Positions 44,310 through 53,717 of a stretch of DNA of 64,000 bases are shown piece by piece (the stretch's first letter is position 1; the number at the start of each line of letters is the position of its first letter). The notes under the pieces are model-generated. The model searched no databases, was not told where the DNA came from, and saw only the letters and a list, made by a program, of their open reading frames with translations. This stretch comes from Paenibacillus sp. CF384 (GTDB lineage Bacteria > Bacillota > Bacilli > Paenibacillales > Paenibacillaceae): positions 310,001 to 374,000 of the forward strand of contig NZ_FNNV01000003.1 of assembly GCF_900106745.1 (NCBI RefSeq). The letters run 5' to 3'. The position numbers were made by a program, and so were the translations under genes.

Positions 44310-45407
44310 ATGAAAAAAGGCTTCAAATCAATCGCGTTAGTAATGGTCATTATGTTGCTTGCAACAATCGTCGCTGCTTGCGGCGACAGCAAAAAGGTAA
44401 GCGTAGGTATCGTATTGCCGACTAAGGATGAGCCGCGTTGGGTACAGGATGAAACGCGCTTTAAAGCAGCGCTGGACGGCACGGATTATTCGACGGAAAT
44501 TTTGTTCAGCCAAGGCTCTTCAGCCAAAGAAAAAGAGAACGTCGAGACACTGATCAATAAAGGGATCCAAGTCCTTATTATTTGTCCGCAAGACGGTGAC
44601 GCTGCTGCAGCTGCGGTAGAAGCAGCCAAAGATGCAGGCGTTAAAGTTATCTCTTACGACCGCTTGATCACGAAAACCGATGCAGTAGACTACTACGTAA
44701 CATTCGATAGCGTAGCGGTAGGCAAAGCACAAGCGCAATACCTGGTTGACCATGCCAAAGGAAACGGCGAGCCTCTTTACTTGTACGCTGGCGCTGCTTC
44801 CGACAACAACGCATTCTTGTTCTTCCAAGGCGCTTGGGAAGTGTTGCAGCCTAAGATCGCTGACGGTACATTCAAAATCGCAAACTCGAGCGAAGCAGAA
44901 GGCTTGAAGGATACAGCTGATCTGTCCCGCGATCAATTGAGCAAAATCATTGGTCAAGTCACAACGAACTGGGATGCAAACGAAGCGAAAAACAAAGCAC
45001 AAACCCATTTGACTGCAGCGGCAGCTGACATGAAAGGCGACGTAGCGATCTTGGCGCCAAATGATGGTACGGCTCGTTCGATCGCTGACGTATTCGGTTC
45101 TGATAAAGCGGTTACAAGCTTCGTAGTAACAGGTCAAGATGCGGAGCAAGCATCTGTACAATACGTGATTGACAGCAAACAATCCATGACCGTCTTCAAA
45201 GACGTTCGTAACTTGGTTAAAGACGCAATGGGTATGGCGGTATCCATCTTGGATGGCAATACGCCGGATACAACAGGTTCGTACAACAATGGCAAGATCG
45301 ATGTACCGGCAAAACAAACGGACGTTATCGTAGTCGACAAAGCAAACGTGAAAGAAAAGCTGATCGATTCCGACTATTACAAAGCAGCAGATTTCCAAGG
45401 GCTGTAA
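44310..45407 (+). CDS. chvE: Multiple-monosaccharide-binding lipoprotein, ChvE type
   Basis: A 365-residue substrate-binding lipoprotein (lipobox IVAAC). Features shared with ChvE are VGIVLPTKDEPRW, VISYDRLI, YYVTFDSVAVGKAQAQ, SDNNAFLFFQGA, VVTGQDAEQASVQYVIDSKQSMTVFKD and the KAADFQGL-like end. Known ChvE proteins bind galactose, glucose, arabinose and xylose; the exact ligand here is open. Two cre sites lie in its promoter region. The GguA-like ATPase follows after a hairpin, the common arrangement in which the binding protein is made in excess. Confidence 0.9.
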   Translation: MKKGFKSIALVMVIMLLATIVAACGDSKKVSVGIVLPTKDEPRWVQDETRFKAALDGTDYSTEILFSQGSSAKEKENVETLINKGIQVLIICPQDGDAAAAAVEAAKDAGVKVISYDRLITKTDAVDYYVTFDSVAVGKAQAQYLVDHAKGNGEPLYLYAGAASDNNAFLFFQGAWEVLQPKIADGTFKIANSSEAEGLKDTADLSRDQLSKIIGQVTTNWDANEAKNKAQTHLTAAAADMKGDVAILAPNDGTARSIADVFGSDKAVTSFVVTGQDAEQASVQYVIDSKQSMTVFKDVRNLVKDAMGMAVSILDGNTPDTTGSYNNGKIDVPAKQTDVIVVDKANVKEKLIDSDYYKAADFQGL

Positions 45408-45424
45408 GCACCGTTGATCATCAG

Positions 45425-45473
45425 CAAGCAACGCGGAATAGTGGTAGCAGCGTCTATCACTATTCCTTGCTTG
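45425..45473 (+). other. Intercistronic hairpin between binding protein and ATPase
   Basis: Two stacked stems (CAAGCAA with TTGCTTG, and GGAATAGTG with CACTATTCC) have no T-run. Such structures commonly protect the upstream binding-protein mRNA from 3' decay or give partial termination. Confidence 0.65.
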
Positions 45474-45503
45474 TAAGCCTTGTTTGAGTAAGGAGCGACA
45501 GAC

Positions 45504-47024
45504 ATGAGTGAATTCATATTAGAAATGAACGGGATTTCCAAGGAGTTTACTGGGGTTAAAGCACTTTCGAATGTTAGCTTTAAGGTCAAGAAAGGCGAAA
45601 TCCATTTCTTGGTCGGAGAGAACGGCGCAGGCAAATCAACGCTGATGAAGGTGCTGAGCGGCGTATATCCTCATGGAACCTACCAAGGCGATATCGTCTT
45701 TAATGGCGGCGTCCAAAGCTTCGCGAAAATCAGCGACAGCGTGAATGCCGGCATTGCCATCATCTATCAGGAGCTGGCTCTATTCCCGGATTTGACGGTG
45801 TACGAGAATATTTTTGCAGGCAATGAAGTGAAGCATGGCGCGTTCGTGGATTGGAATCGAACGATTGTGAGAGCCAAAGAAATGCTTCAGAAGGTGAAAC
45901 TGAACGTTAATCCAGAGGTCTTGATTAAAGACCTGGGCGTAGGGAAGCAGCAGCTCGTCGAGATTGCCAAAGCATTAAGCAAAGAAGTGAAGCTGCTCAT
46001 TCTGGATGAGCCTACAGCTGCACTGAATGAGGATGACAGCGAGAATCTGCTGCAATTGTTGCGTGAACTGAAGAACCAAGGAATTACCTGCATTATGATT
46101 TCACACAAGCTCAAAGAAGTTATTGCCATCGCAGACAAAGCAACGGTGCTGCGCGATGGGAAAACGATTTGTACGCTCGATGCGTCCAAAGGTGAAATTA
46201 CCGAAAATAACATCATCAAGAACATGGTTGGTCGCGAGATCGACGATATCTATCCGAAGCGGACGAACAGACAATTCGGGAATTCGATATTGGAACTGCG
46301 AGATTGGTCTGCCTATGATCCGAAGCTGGGTCGAAGCGTTGTGAAGAACGTTCATTTGCATGTTAAAAAAGGAGAAATCGTCGGCATTGCCGGCTTGATG
46401 GGCTCCGGACGAACGGAATTGGCACAAAGCATTTTCGGTAACCCGAAGTCGTATAAATTGCAGGGCGAGATGGATCTAGACGGCAAACGAAGCGTATTCA
46501 AGCATCCTCAGGATGCCATTACCGCTGGTATCGCTTATGTGACGGAAGACCGCAAGGGCGATGGTCTCTTCCTGATCCAAGATATTAAGAGCAATATCAC
46601 AGCTGCGAATCTGCATGAGATTTCGTCTCGCGGATTTATTAACAGCAATGAAGAAGTGAGTATCTCCAATAGCTATAAGCAGTCGTTAAATATTAAAGCC
46701 CCTTCCATCGAGCAAATCGTCGGCAACTTAAGCGGCGGCAATCAACAGAAGGTATCACTCGGCAAATGGCTGTTTGTCGGTCCGAAATTGCTCATTCTGG
46801 ATGAACCGACTCGAGGTATCGACGTCGGCGCCAAATTTGAAATTTATACGATCATGAACAAGCTGATCAGCGAGGGAATGAGCATTATTATGATTTCATC
46901 CGAGCTCGGTGAGATATTGGGAATGAGTGACCGCATCTACATCATGGCAGAAGGCCGCATGAAAGGCGAGCTGTCCATAGAAGAAGCCGATCAGGAAAAA
47001 ATCATGCATTTTGCAACGCAATAG
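45504..47024 (+). CDS. gguA: Sugar ABC transporter ATPase with two nucleotide-binding domains (GguA/XylG type)
   Basis: A 506-residue double ATPase. Domain 1 has Walker A GENGAGKST, signature LGVGKQQLVEIAKAL and DEPTAAL. Domain 2 has a degenerate Walker A (GLMGSGRTE), signature LSGGNQQKVSLGKWL and DEPTRGIDVGAK. The degenerate second site is normal for this family. It powers import of monosaccharides through the GguB-like permease. ATG has AAGGAG upstream. It lies second in the chvE-gguA-gguB operon. Confidence 0.93.
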   Translation: MSEFILEMNGISKEFTGVKALSNVSFKVKKGEIHFLVGENGAGKSTLMKVLSGVYPHGTYQGDIVFNGGVQSFAKISDSVNAGIAIIYQELALFPDLTVYENIFAGNEVKHGAFVDWNRTIVRAKEMLQKVKLNVNPEVLIKDLGVGKQQLVEIAKALSKEVKLLILDEPTAALNEDDSENLLQLLRELKNQGITCIMISHKLKEVIAIADKATVLRDGKTICTLDASKGEITENNIIKNMVGREIDDIYPKRTNRQFGNSILELRDWSAYDPKLGRSVVKNVHLHVKKGEIVGIAGLMGSGRTELAQSIFGNPKSYKLQGEMDLDGKRSVFKHPQDAITAGIAYVTEDRKGDGLFLIQDIKSNITAANLHEISSRGFINSNEEVSISNSYKQSLNIKAPSIEQIVGNLSGGNQQKVSLGKWLFVGPKLLILDEPTRGIDVGAKFEIYTIMNKLISEGMSIIMISSELGEILGMSDRIYIMAEGRMKGELSIEEADQEKIMHFATQ

Positions 47025-47035
47025 GGGGAAGACTT

Positions 47036-48211
47036 GTGAATTTCTATAACGAAGCAAAGTCGTTAATTAAAGTCAATATTCGTGAATATGGGATGTATAT
47101 CGCCTTGTTCGTCATCATGCTCACCTTCTCGATCATGACAGACGGTCTATTCATGTCATCACGAAATATCAGTAATTTGCTTGATGCAACGGGTTATATC
47201 GCAGTTCTGGCTGTAGGGATGACGCTTGTTATCGTCATTCGGCACATTGATCTATCTGTTGGATTTGCAGCCGGGTTCCTCGGTGCGATCGCAGCGATTT
47301 TCTTAACGCAGCTTGGGGTCCCTTTCTATTTCACCATTCCGATCATTCTCGTACTCGGGATTGTAGTCGGCCTGTTTAATGGATTCCTGGTCGCGCAAAT
47401 CGGCATTCCTTCTTTCGTTGCATCCTTGGCTGGCATGTTGATTTTCAGAGGCGCATTGCTTAACGTAACCGAGAAAACAGGGACCATTATTATTAAAGAC
47501 GAGCATTTTAACGCAATCGGGAATGGATTTATTCCTTCGATCGTGAAGATTAACGGACTAAATCTACTTTCCTTAATCTTCGGACTCTTTATCATTCTGC
47601 TTTATATTGTGATGGAAGTGTCTAAGCGCAGAAACAAGTTGAAGTACAATTTCGAAGTCACTTCCAAGAACATCTTCACGGTGAAGCTTGTATTCGTATC
47701 TGCCATTATTGCTTATATCACATGGATTATCGCAGGGTATAACGGCTTCTCCTGGACCGTTATCATTATGCTGCTCGTAGTCGTTATCTATCAAATTCTA
47801 ACGTCCAAGACAGTGCTCGGCCGCCATATCTATGCAGTCGGCAGCAACCCGGAAGCCGCGCATTTGAGCGGTATCAGTGTAAAGAAGATTACCTACATCG
47901 TATTCGGTTCGATGGGGATGCTGTCCGCACTCTCCGGAATCTTGTTCACTGCACGGTTGCAATCGGCTACGACTACGGCAGGAACGCTGTTCGAGCTTGA
48001 CGCAATTGCAGCAGCTTATGTAGGCGGCGTGTCCGCAGCAGGCGGGGTTGGTAAAGTGACAGGCTCCATAATAGGAGCGATTGTCATGGCTTCCCTATCT
48101 AGCGGCATGAACTTGCTTGGCGTCGGTATTTCGTATCAATATATGATTCGCGGCGCCGTACTGGCAGCTGCCGTAATATTCGATGTTATGACGCGTAAGA
48201 AAAGAGCTTAA
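47036..48211 (+). CDS. gguB: Sugar ABC transporter permease (GguB/XylH type)
   Basis: A 391-residue permease with about ten to twelve helices. Family motifs are VLAVGMTLVIVIRHIDLSVG, GIPSFVASLAGMLIFRG, the EAA-like loop GSNPEAAHLSGISVKKI and AAAYVGGVSAAGGVGKVTGS. The GTG start comes 11 nt after the ATPase stop, with AGGGGGAAG upstream. It is the last gene of the operon, and the channel through which sugar from ChvE (and perhaps XylF) enters. Confidence 0.93.
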   Translation: MNFYNEAKSLIKVNIREYGMYIALFVIMLTFSIMTDGLFMSSRNISNLLDATGYIAVLAVGMTLVIVIRHIDLSVGFAAGFLGAIAAIFLTQLGVPFYFTIPIILVLGIVVGLFNGFLVAQIGIPSFVASLAGMLIFRGALLNVTEKTGTIIIKDEHFNAIGNGFIPSIVKINGLNLLSLIFGLFIILLYIVMEVSKRRNKLKYNFEVTSKNIFTVKLVFVSAIIAYITWIIAGYNGFSWTVIIMLLVVVIYQILTSKTVLGRHIYAVGSNPEAAHLSGISVKKITYIVFGSMGMLSALSGILFTARLQSATTTAGTLFELDAIAAAYVGGVSAAGGVGKVTGSIIGAIVMASLSSGMNLLGVGISYQYMIRGAVLAAAVIFDVMTRKKRA

Positions 48212-48219
48212 ATAGAATG

Positions 48220-48257
48220 CCGCTTGGTCCGCGAATATCGTGGATCAGGCGGTTTTT
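48220..48257 (+). terminator. Terminator of the sugar-transport operon
   Basis: CCGC-GTCC pairs with GGA-GGCGG with small mismatches, then six T residues. Confidence 0.8.
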
Positions 48258-48337
48258 TATATTCTTATATCGATCCGTTCATGAAATACCGATAATCTTA
48301 AGGTGACCGATTTTTTTATCACCTAGGAGGAAGCGGA

Positions 48338-49426
48338 TTGCGTACTTTAATTCCAGATTACTACGAGAAATTCAAATGCATAGGTTCAGAATGCGAGGAT
48401 ACCTGTTGTGCGGGCTGGGGAATTCAGATCGATCAACAGACGATGAATAAATATAAACATGTGCCTAGACATAAATTAGATCTCAAGTCCGGCATTGACG
48501 CAACCAAGTTCAAAATGAACCAAGGTTCCTGCCATTTTCTAACAAGCGAGAAGTTATGCCAAATCCAACTGACTCTGGGAGAAACCTATCTCACAAAGAC
48601 TTGCGATCAATATCCAAGAAAGTTGAATGCCGTTGATGGCGTGAAAGAAGCATCTGCGACATTATCTTGCCCAGAGGTCGCCAGATTGGTCTTATTTAAT
48701 CCTGATGGCATTGAGATCAAATATGTAGAGAATGATAGTGGTGGATCGGTGGAGAGCCGGTTTAGCTCGGATGATCATTTTAACGCGGTAAGAGATCTTG
48801 TGTTAGGCATCCTGCAGGACCGCCGTTACACGATTGATGATCGCATGGTGATTCTGGCTATGTATTTTAACGATTTAGACAATTACCGAGGTTTGGAGCA
48901 AGCCTTATTGAGTGAGGATTTTCGTGGGGTATTGCGCGATCTGAATGTGAATCTAAACAGTCAGTTCCAAATCGTGAAGAGTATTCTACATATTCTTAAA
49001 GATGAAAGTAAGGAGGCTCCAAGGTATAAGAGTTGCTTGAGTGCCGTGGAGCGTTATTACGGAGATTCTGATGCTCGGTACAAAGAATCTTACGATCAAT
49101 ATTATCAACCATTCATGGAACAGAATGAGTTCATCATGGAAAACTTCTTAGTCAACTATGCATACCGAGCGGTCGATTTCTCGAAATCGATTGAGCCGTT
49201 TTTCCTCATGAGCGTGTTTTATGCCATGTTAAAGTATCACTTAATCGGGATGGCTGGGGCTAATGAGCGGTTGTCGAACGAACTTGTAATCGATACGGTT
49301 CAGCCTTTTATGAAACGTTTTGAGCATCATCCGGGTACGTCCATGATAATCGCTTTCTTCGAGAAAAACGGTTTCTTCTGCTTATCGGATTTTATTGTAT
49401 TACTCAAAACACAGATCACAGACTAA
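48338..49426 (+). CDS. FliB-like protein (flagellin lysine N-methylase family)
   Basis: A 362-residue protein whose N-terminal Cys cluster (Cys14, Cys19, Cys23, Cys24 in FKCIGSECEDTCCAGWG), with further cysteines around GSCHFL, KLCQIQ and KTCDQYPRK, is the FliB / YkgJ-like metal or Fe-S binding pattern. FliB methylates flagellin lysines in Salmonella. No flagellar gene is nearby, so the substrate may be another protein. The TTG start has AGGAGG 8 nt upstream. A small AGGTGA/TCACCT hairpin (48302-48325) lies directly before the ribosome site. Confidence 0.82.
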   Translation: MRTLIPDYYEKFKCIGSECEDTCCAGWGIQIDQQTMNKYKHVPRHKLDLKSGIDATKFKMNQGSCHFLTSEKLCQIQLTLGETYLTKTCDQYPRKLNAVDGVKEASATLSCPEVARLVLFNPDGIEIKYVENDSGGSVESRFSSDDHFNAVRDLVLGILQDRRYTIDDRMVILAMYFNDLDNYRGLEQALLSEDFRGVLRDLNVNLNSQFQIVKSILHILKDESKEAPRYKSCLSAVERYYGDSDARYKESYDQYYQPFMEQNEFIMENFLVNYAYRAVDFSKSIEPFFLMSVFYAMLKYHLIGMAGANERLSNELVIDTVQPFMKRFEHHPGTSMIIAFFEKNGFFCLSDFIVLLKTQITD

Positions 49427-49428
49427 TA

Positions 49429-49692
49429 TTATCTGCTCTTAATAAGCAATGAAATGGCTTCTTCCACGAGCTTGCTTGTATCGCCGCCGATTTCATTTTC
49501 TTCTCTGATGCACTGCTCCAGGTTCTTGGCGACCACATAGGCAATGGCTTTATCCGCTGCGCTTCGGACAGCCGACATTTGGGCGACTACATCCTTGCAA
49601 TGCTGGCCTTCTTCCATCATATTTAGGACGCCGCGAATTTGGCCTTCCATTCTGCGCAGTCGTTTCTTCAAATCGTCGTCATAAGTTGTCAT
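49429..49692 (-). CDS. CsoR/FrmR-family repressor, CstR-like (persulfide-sensor pattern)
   Basis: An 87-residue all-helical repressor (DUF156). Cys32 (GQHCKDVVAQMSAVRSA) and Cys61 (NLEQC) are 29 residues apart, as in this family. The position of the copper-binding His is Asn57. Cys-Asn-Cys is the pattern of CstR, which senses persulfides and polysulfides, rather than CsoR (copper) or FrmR (formaldehyde). No rhodanese or sulfide-oxidation gene is adjacent. It is convergent with the FliB-like gene (2-bp gap) and divergent from the ComB-like gene. Confidence 0.87.
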   Translation of the reverse strand: MTTYDDDLKKRLRRMEGQIRGVLNMMEEGQHCKDVVAQMSAVRSAADKAIAYVVAKNLEQCIREENEIGGDTSKLVEEAISLLIKSR

Positions 49693-49823
49693 GTTGATTC
49701 AGCTCCTATTGCCGCCTTGAACGGATATAGGTTTGATTATGGCTGATTTCAGCTTTTTACACAATATAGCTGCTTGTGCTGTGGTAAAGTCTAGGAGATA
49801 GAGATTAGCTATGAGGTGATAAC

Positions 49824-50573
49824 ATGACAATCTCCGCAGTTTATCAGCAAATCAACCATTCGGCGCGATTCGAATGGGGATATGACGGGGTACGCGCGTT
49901 AGCGCCTGTCTCGGACCTTGTAGTAATTATTGACGTACTTTCTTTTACGACTTGTGTAGATATCGTTCTCAGCCGCGAAGGCGTGGTGTTTCCCTATCGA
50001 TTCAAGGATGCATCGGCTGCAGATTATGCAAGTGAGAAGAACGCATTACTTGCGGGCAAACGCAGCGAACCGATATCGTTATCACCGGCTAGGTTAGCTC
50101 TCCTTGAAACAAACAGTAGAATTGTGCTGCCTTCGCCTAATGGTGCAACATGCTCGTTTATCGCTAAAGACAGCCATTGTGAAGTCATTGCCGCCTGTCT
50201 GCGAAATGCGAGTGCAGTTGCGCGGTATATTCGGGAGCGAGGCGGTATTGTAACGGTGATTGCAGCCGGGGAGCGGTGGAGTGACGGGAGTCTGCGGCCG
50301 AGTTTCGAAGACATGCTGGCAGCCGGCGCCATTCTGAGTCAACTGGGTGCATTCGAATTATCACCTGAAGCGAAGAGTGCGGCAGCTGTATTCGAATCAT
50401 GCAAAGGTGAGCTTGCGCAGATGGTTGCGGCTTGCAGCTCAGGTCAAGAATTGCTTGCTGCCGGATACGAGGATGATATTCAGCTGGCGACCGAGCTTGA
50501 TTCAAGCTTGATCATTCCTGTACTGGATAAACACGGCGCATTTGTTAATCGATCTACATCCCCACGTATATAG
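49824..50573 (+). CDS. 2-phosphosulfolactate phosphatase-like (ComB family)
   Basis: A 249-residue protein of the ComB family, named for the step from 2-phosphosulfolactate to sulfolactate in coenzyme M synthesis. Motifs are VVIIDVLSFTTCVDI near the start, LPSPNGATC, and GERWSDGSLRPSFEDMLAAGAI. Bacillota lack coenzyme M; some spore-formers accumulate sulfolactate in spores, so that is one possible role. Gene divergent from the CstR-like repressor with a 131-bp shared upstream region, which makes it a candidate target. Confidence 0.85.
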   Translation: MTISAVYQQINHSARFEWGYDGVRALAPVSDLVVIIDVLSFTTCVDIVLSREGVVFPYRFKDASAADYASEKNALLAGKRSEPISLSPARLALLETNSRIVLPSPNGATCSFIAKDSHCEVIAACLRNASAVARYIRERGGIVTVIAAGERWSDGSLRPSFEDMLAAGAILSQLGAFELSPEAKSAAAVFESCKGELAQMVAACSSGQELLAAGYEDDIQLATELDSSLIIPVLDKHGAFVNRSTSPRI

Positions 50574-50660
50574 AGGATAGCATCCTGCATTATCGTGCAC
50601 CAATAGTCGGATTACACCGCTCATGTTCTGTTACTTTATAGAAGCAGGAGGGAGGAACTC

Positions 50661-51539
50661 ATGAATTTGCTGGCTGACATGAATCGTGCCATTGACTATT
50701 TGGAGGACAATCTGGCGGAGGAGATTGACTTCAAGGAAGTCTCAAGGTTGGCGATGTGCTCTGAATTTCATTTTAAACGGATGTTTTCATTCCTTGCAGG
50801 CGTGTCATTGTCTGAATACATTCGTCGCAGGCGCCTTACCCTTGCAGCATTCGAGCTGCAAAGCAGCAATGACACGAAAATCATCGATATTGCCGTGAAA
50901 TATGGGTACAACTCGCCGGATGCATTCACAAGAGCGTTCCAGGGCTTGCACGGCCTAACTCCGACGGAAGCACGAAGCAAAGGTCAAACGTTACAAGCTT
51001 TTCCGAGAATGACGTTTCAATTAACGATTAAAGGAGGAGATAAAATGATTTTCCGTATCGAAGAGAAAGAAGCCTTCCGAATCGTAGGGATAATGAAAAG
51101 GGTCCCGATCATATTCCACGGCGTGAATCCGGAAATTGCGTCGATGGCGGGCAGTTTAACGGAAGAGAAAATTAAGAAGCTCAAGAGTCTGTCTAATATC
51201 TCGCCTCAGGGGATGCTTAGTGCTTCTACGAACTTCTCCGAAGGGCGTATGGAGGAGAAGGGCGAGCTCGATCACTATATCGGGGTTGCCACAACGCTCG
51301 AATGCCCGGACGATATGGAGAAGCTGGAAGTGGCGCCGACTACATGGGCCGTATTCGAATCAGTGGGACCGTTCCCGGATACGCTGCAAAATGTATGGGG
51401 ACGAATCTACTCCGAATGGTTTCCGTCATCCAGCTACGAGCAAGCACAAGGTCCTGAGCTGGTATGGCACGAGAGTAAAGATATGACGTCACCGACCTAT
51501 AGAAGTGAAATATGGATTCCGGTGCAGAAGAGACAATAA
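50661..51539 (+). CDS. AraC-family regulator with GyrI-like effector domain
   Basis: A 292-residue regulator. The N-terminal AraC domain comes first ([32 protein letters not shown] and [31 protein letters not shown]). A C-terminal GyrI/BmrR-like ligand domain follows (residues about 125-292; [40 protein letters not shown]). This layout is shared by Rob and B. subtilis YdeE-type regulators of efflux or drug response. GGAGGGAGG precedes the ATG. Ligand and targets unknown. Confidence 0.9.
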   Translation: MNLLADMNRAIDYLEDNLAEEIDFKEVSRLAMCSEFHFKRMFSFLAGVSLSEYIRRRRLTLAAFELQSSNDTKIIDIAVKYGYNSPDAFTRAFQGLHGLTPTEARSKGQTLQAFPRMTFQLTIKGGDKMIFRIEEKEAFRIVGIMKRVPIIFHGVNPEIASMAGSLTEEKIKKLKSLSNISPQGMLSASTNFSEGRMEEKGELDHYIGVATTLECPDDMEKLEVAPTTWAVFESVGPFPDTLQNVWGRIYSEWFPSSSYEQAQGPELVWHESKDMTSPTYRSEIWIPVQKRQ

Positions 51540-51678
51540 ATTTAATCATGTCAAGGCGGATAGCAAACAAGCTATTCGCCTTTCTTGTTTTATTCATCCC
51601 AATCAAACGATGCAACTTTTGTCTGCGTGTTCACGTACTATGTGCATGTAAAAAAATAGAAATAAGGAGGTGGAGCAG

Positions 51679-52290
51679 TTGTATATTCCTAAATATTTTG
51701 AAGTGACGGATATTCCGGAGCTGGTCAAGTTTATCAAAGCGCATAGCTTCGGCACTTTATTCTCGCAGACGGACGGGGCACCTTATGCGACGCATTTGCC
51801 TTTTCTAATCGAGCAAGATGACAGCGGTCAGTATTACCTGCTTGGGCATATGGCCAAGACCAATCCACATTGGACTTACATAGATGGCCAAGTATTGGTT
51901 GTTTTTCAAGGCCCTCATACTTATATTTCTCCGACTTGGTACCAAGAAGAGAATACCGTTCCCACTTGGAATTATACAGCTGTTCATGTATACGGCGAAT
52001 ATATACCTGTAACTCTTCAAGATGAGCTTGCCGGAATTTTGAACCAAACGATCAGCACCTACGAAGCTTCCATGGAAACACCATGGACAACAGATATTCG
52101 TTCCTCATTTAATGAGCAGCTCATGAACATGATTGTGGGATTCAAGCTAAGAATCACAAGCTTCGAAGGGAAATGGAAATTAAGTCAGATTCATTCGACG
52201 GAACGAAGGACGAAAGTGATCCAAGGATTGAGAAAATCATCGGATGTAAACGCGAATCAAATCGCGGACATGATGGAGCAAAGGTTGTAA
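51679..52290 (+). CDS. paiB: FMN-binding negative regulator PaiB-like
   Basis: A 203-residue split-barrel FMN-binding protein like B. subtilis PaiB, a repressor-type protein linked to protease and sporulation control and encoded there with the polyamine acetyltransferase PaiA. The start MYIPKYFEVTDIPEL and SFGTLFSQTDGAPYATHLP are near-identical to that family. TTG at 51679 was chosen since AAGGAGG lies 8 nt upstream; the GTG at 51670 overlaps the ribosome site. No paiA is adjacent. Confidence 0.9.
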   Translation: MYIPKYFEVTDIPELVKFIKAHSFGTLFSQTDGAPYATHLPFLIEQDDSGQYYLLGHMAKTNPHWTYIDGQVLVVFQGPHTYISPTWYQEENTVPTWNYTAVHVYGEYIPVTLQDELAGILNQTISTYEASMETPWTTDIRSSFNEQLMNMIVGFKLRITSFEGKWKLSQIHSTERRTKVIQGLRKSSDVNANQIADMMEQRL

Positions 52291-52319
52291 GTACTTAGCC
52301 ACAACACTAGAAATGGAGC

Positions 52320-53585
52320 GTGGAGCTGTTGCAAAATCAATCGCGTGCTTTTGAAACCTCGGAAATCGCATCATGGTTTGGGCCTTATAACGTACAAGTA
52401 CATGATAATCCTTATCCGTTCTACGACTATTTGCTCGAGCAAGAACCGGTTCGATATCTGGAATGGCACAATATGTGGGTGGTCTCCCGCTTCGAGGATG
52501 TCAACCGTGTTCTGAAGGATCCGCTGTTTGTCCGTGAGAATCGAAACGCGATGCCGCAGCATGAGCGAGAAGAGCAGCCGCCACAGTCGCAGAATACGCC
52601 ATGGGAGCCGGTTAATAATCTGTTGGATAATTGGATGCTGCTTCGTGATGCACCGACACATACAAGATTGCGCGGGCTTGTCAGCCACTCCTTTACTCCA
52701 CGGTCGATGGAGAGGCTGAAGCAGAATATCCGCTCCATTGCGGAGCATCTTGCCGAGCAGATGGCAGAAGAGGATCAGCCGGATCTCATTCAATCCTTCG
52801 CATTTCCATTGCCGGTTATCGTCATAGCCGAGATGCTTGGCGTACCACCGGAAGACCGGGAGATGTTCAAGGAATGGTCGCATATCTTCGCCAGAATACT
52901 CGAAGGCGGCGGTGATCAAACGCCTGATTTCGCAGAGCAAGCTGAACGAGCGGCCGTCGAAATTACAGCGTATTTCCGCAGCTTAATTGCGGAACGCAAG
53001 GTTTCCCCGCGAGAAGATATGATTAGCGATTTACTGGCGGCTAAAGAACAAGCAGATGCGCTTACCGAGCAGGAGCTTATCGCTACATGTGTGCTGCTGC
53101 TTGTAGCCGGTCATGAGACGACGGTAAATCTGATTGGAAATACAATGCTCGCGTTGTTGAACCATCCTGACCAATTTGCGCGTTTACTCGATAATCCCGG
53201 TCTTATTCCTTCCGCGGTTGAGGAAGGATTGCGCTATGAAAGTCCGGTGCAGATGACTTCACGCCTTGCCTCTGTCGATTACGAGCTTGGCGGGCAAACG
53301 ATTCGTCAAGGTCAGGTGGTACAAGTGATGCTTGGCGCGGCAAACCGCGATCCTGCCCAGTTCACGAATCCGAATCAATTCGATATCGGGCGTGCGCCGA
53401 ATCGACATTTGGCTTTTGCTTCAGGCGCTCATTTCTGCTTAGGGGCTCCGCTGGCTCGACTGGAAGGTGAAATTGCGCTTACTGCGCTTCTCAAGCACTT
53501 CCCGCAAATGCGCTTTTCAGATGCTGCACCGAATTGGCGTCATAATGTTCTGTTCCGCGGCATGGGAACGATGCATGTTCGCTGA
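52320..53585 (+). CDS. Cytochrome P450 (CYP107-like)
   Basis: A 421-residue soluble bacterial P450. The I-helix oxygen-activation motif is LLVAGHETT. The ExxR motif is in EGLRYESPVQ. The heme-ligand loop FASGAHFCLGAPLAR carries the Cys near residue 373. It needs ferredoxin or flavodoxin partners, none of which are adjacent. The substrate is unknown; CYP107 members hydroxylate polyketides, fatty acids or terpenoids. GTG at 52320 has a weak GGAG upstream; TTG at 52329 is an alternative. Confidence 0.92.
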   Translation: MELLQNQSRAFETSEIASWFGPYNVQVHDNPYPFYDYLLEQEPVRYLEWHNMWVVSRFEDVNRVLKDPLFVRENRNAMPQHEREEQPPQSQNTPWEPVNNLLDNWMLLRDAPTHTRLRGLVSHSFTPRSMERLKQNIRSIAEHLAEQMAEEDQPDLIQSFAFPLPVIVIAEMLGVPPEDREMFKEWSHIFARILEGGGDQTPDFAEQAERAAVEITAYFRSLIAERKVSPREDMISDLLAAKEQADALTEQELIATCVLLLVAGHETTVNLIGNTMLALLNHPDQFARLLDNPGLIPSAVEEGLRYESPVQMTSRLASVDYELGGQTIRQGQVVQVMLGAANRDPAQFTNPNQFDIGRAPNRHLAFASGAHFCLGAPLARLEGEIALTALLKHFPQMRFSDAAPNWRHNVLFRGMGTMHVR

Positions 53586-53717
53586 GGTGACAACAGGCAT
53601 TACTAATACAAGAGAAGAAAAATAATCCGAATCTGGGATAGAAGCTGCCCGGACTCCCCATTCTAAGTATAGCTGTTTATTTCCGCGCCGGAGGCGTTAC
53701 ACTTAGGGGGAGCCCAA

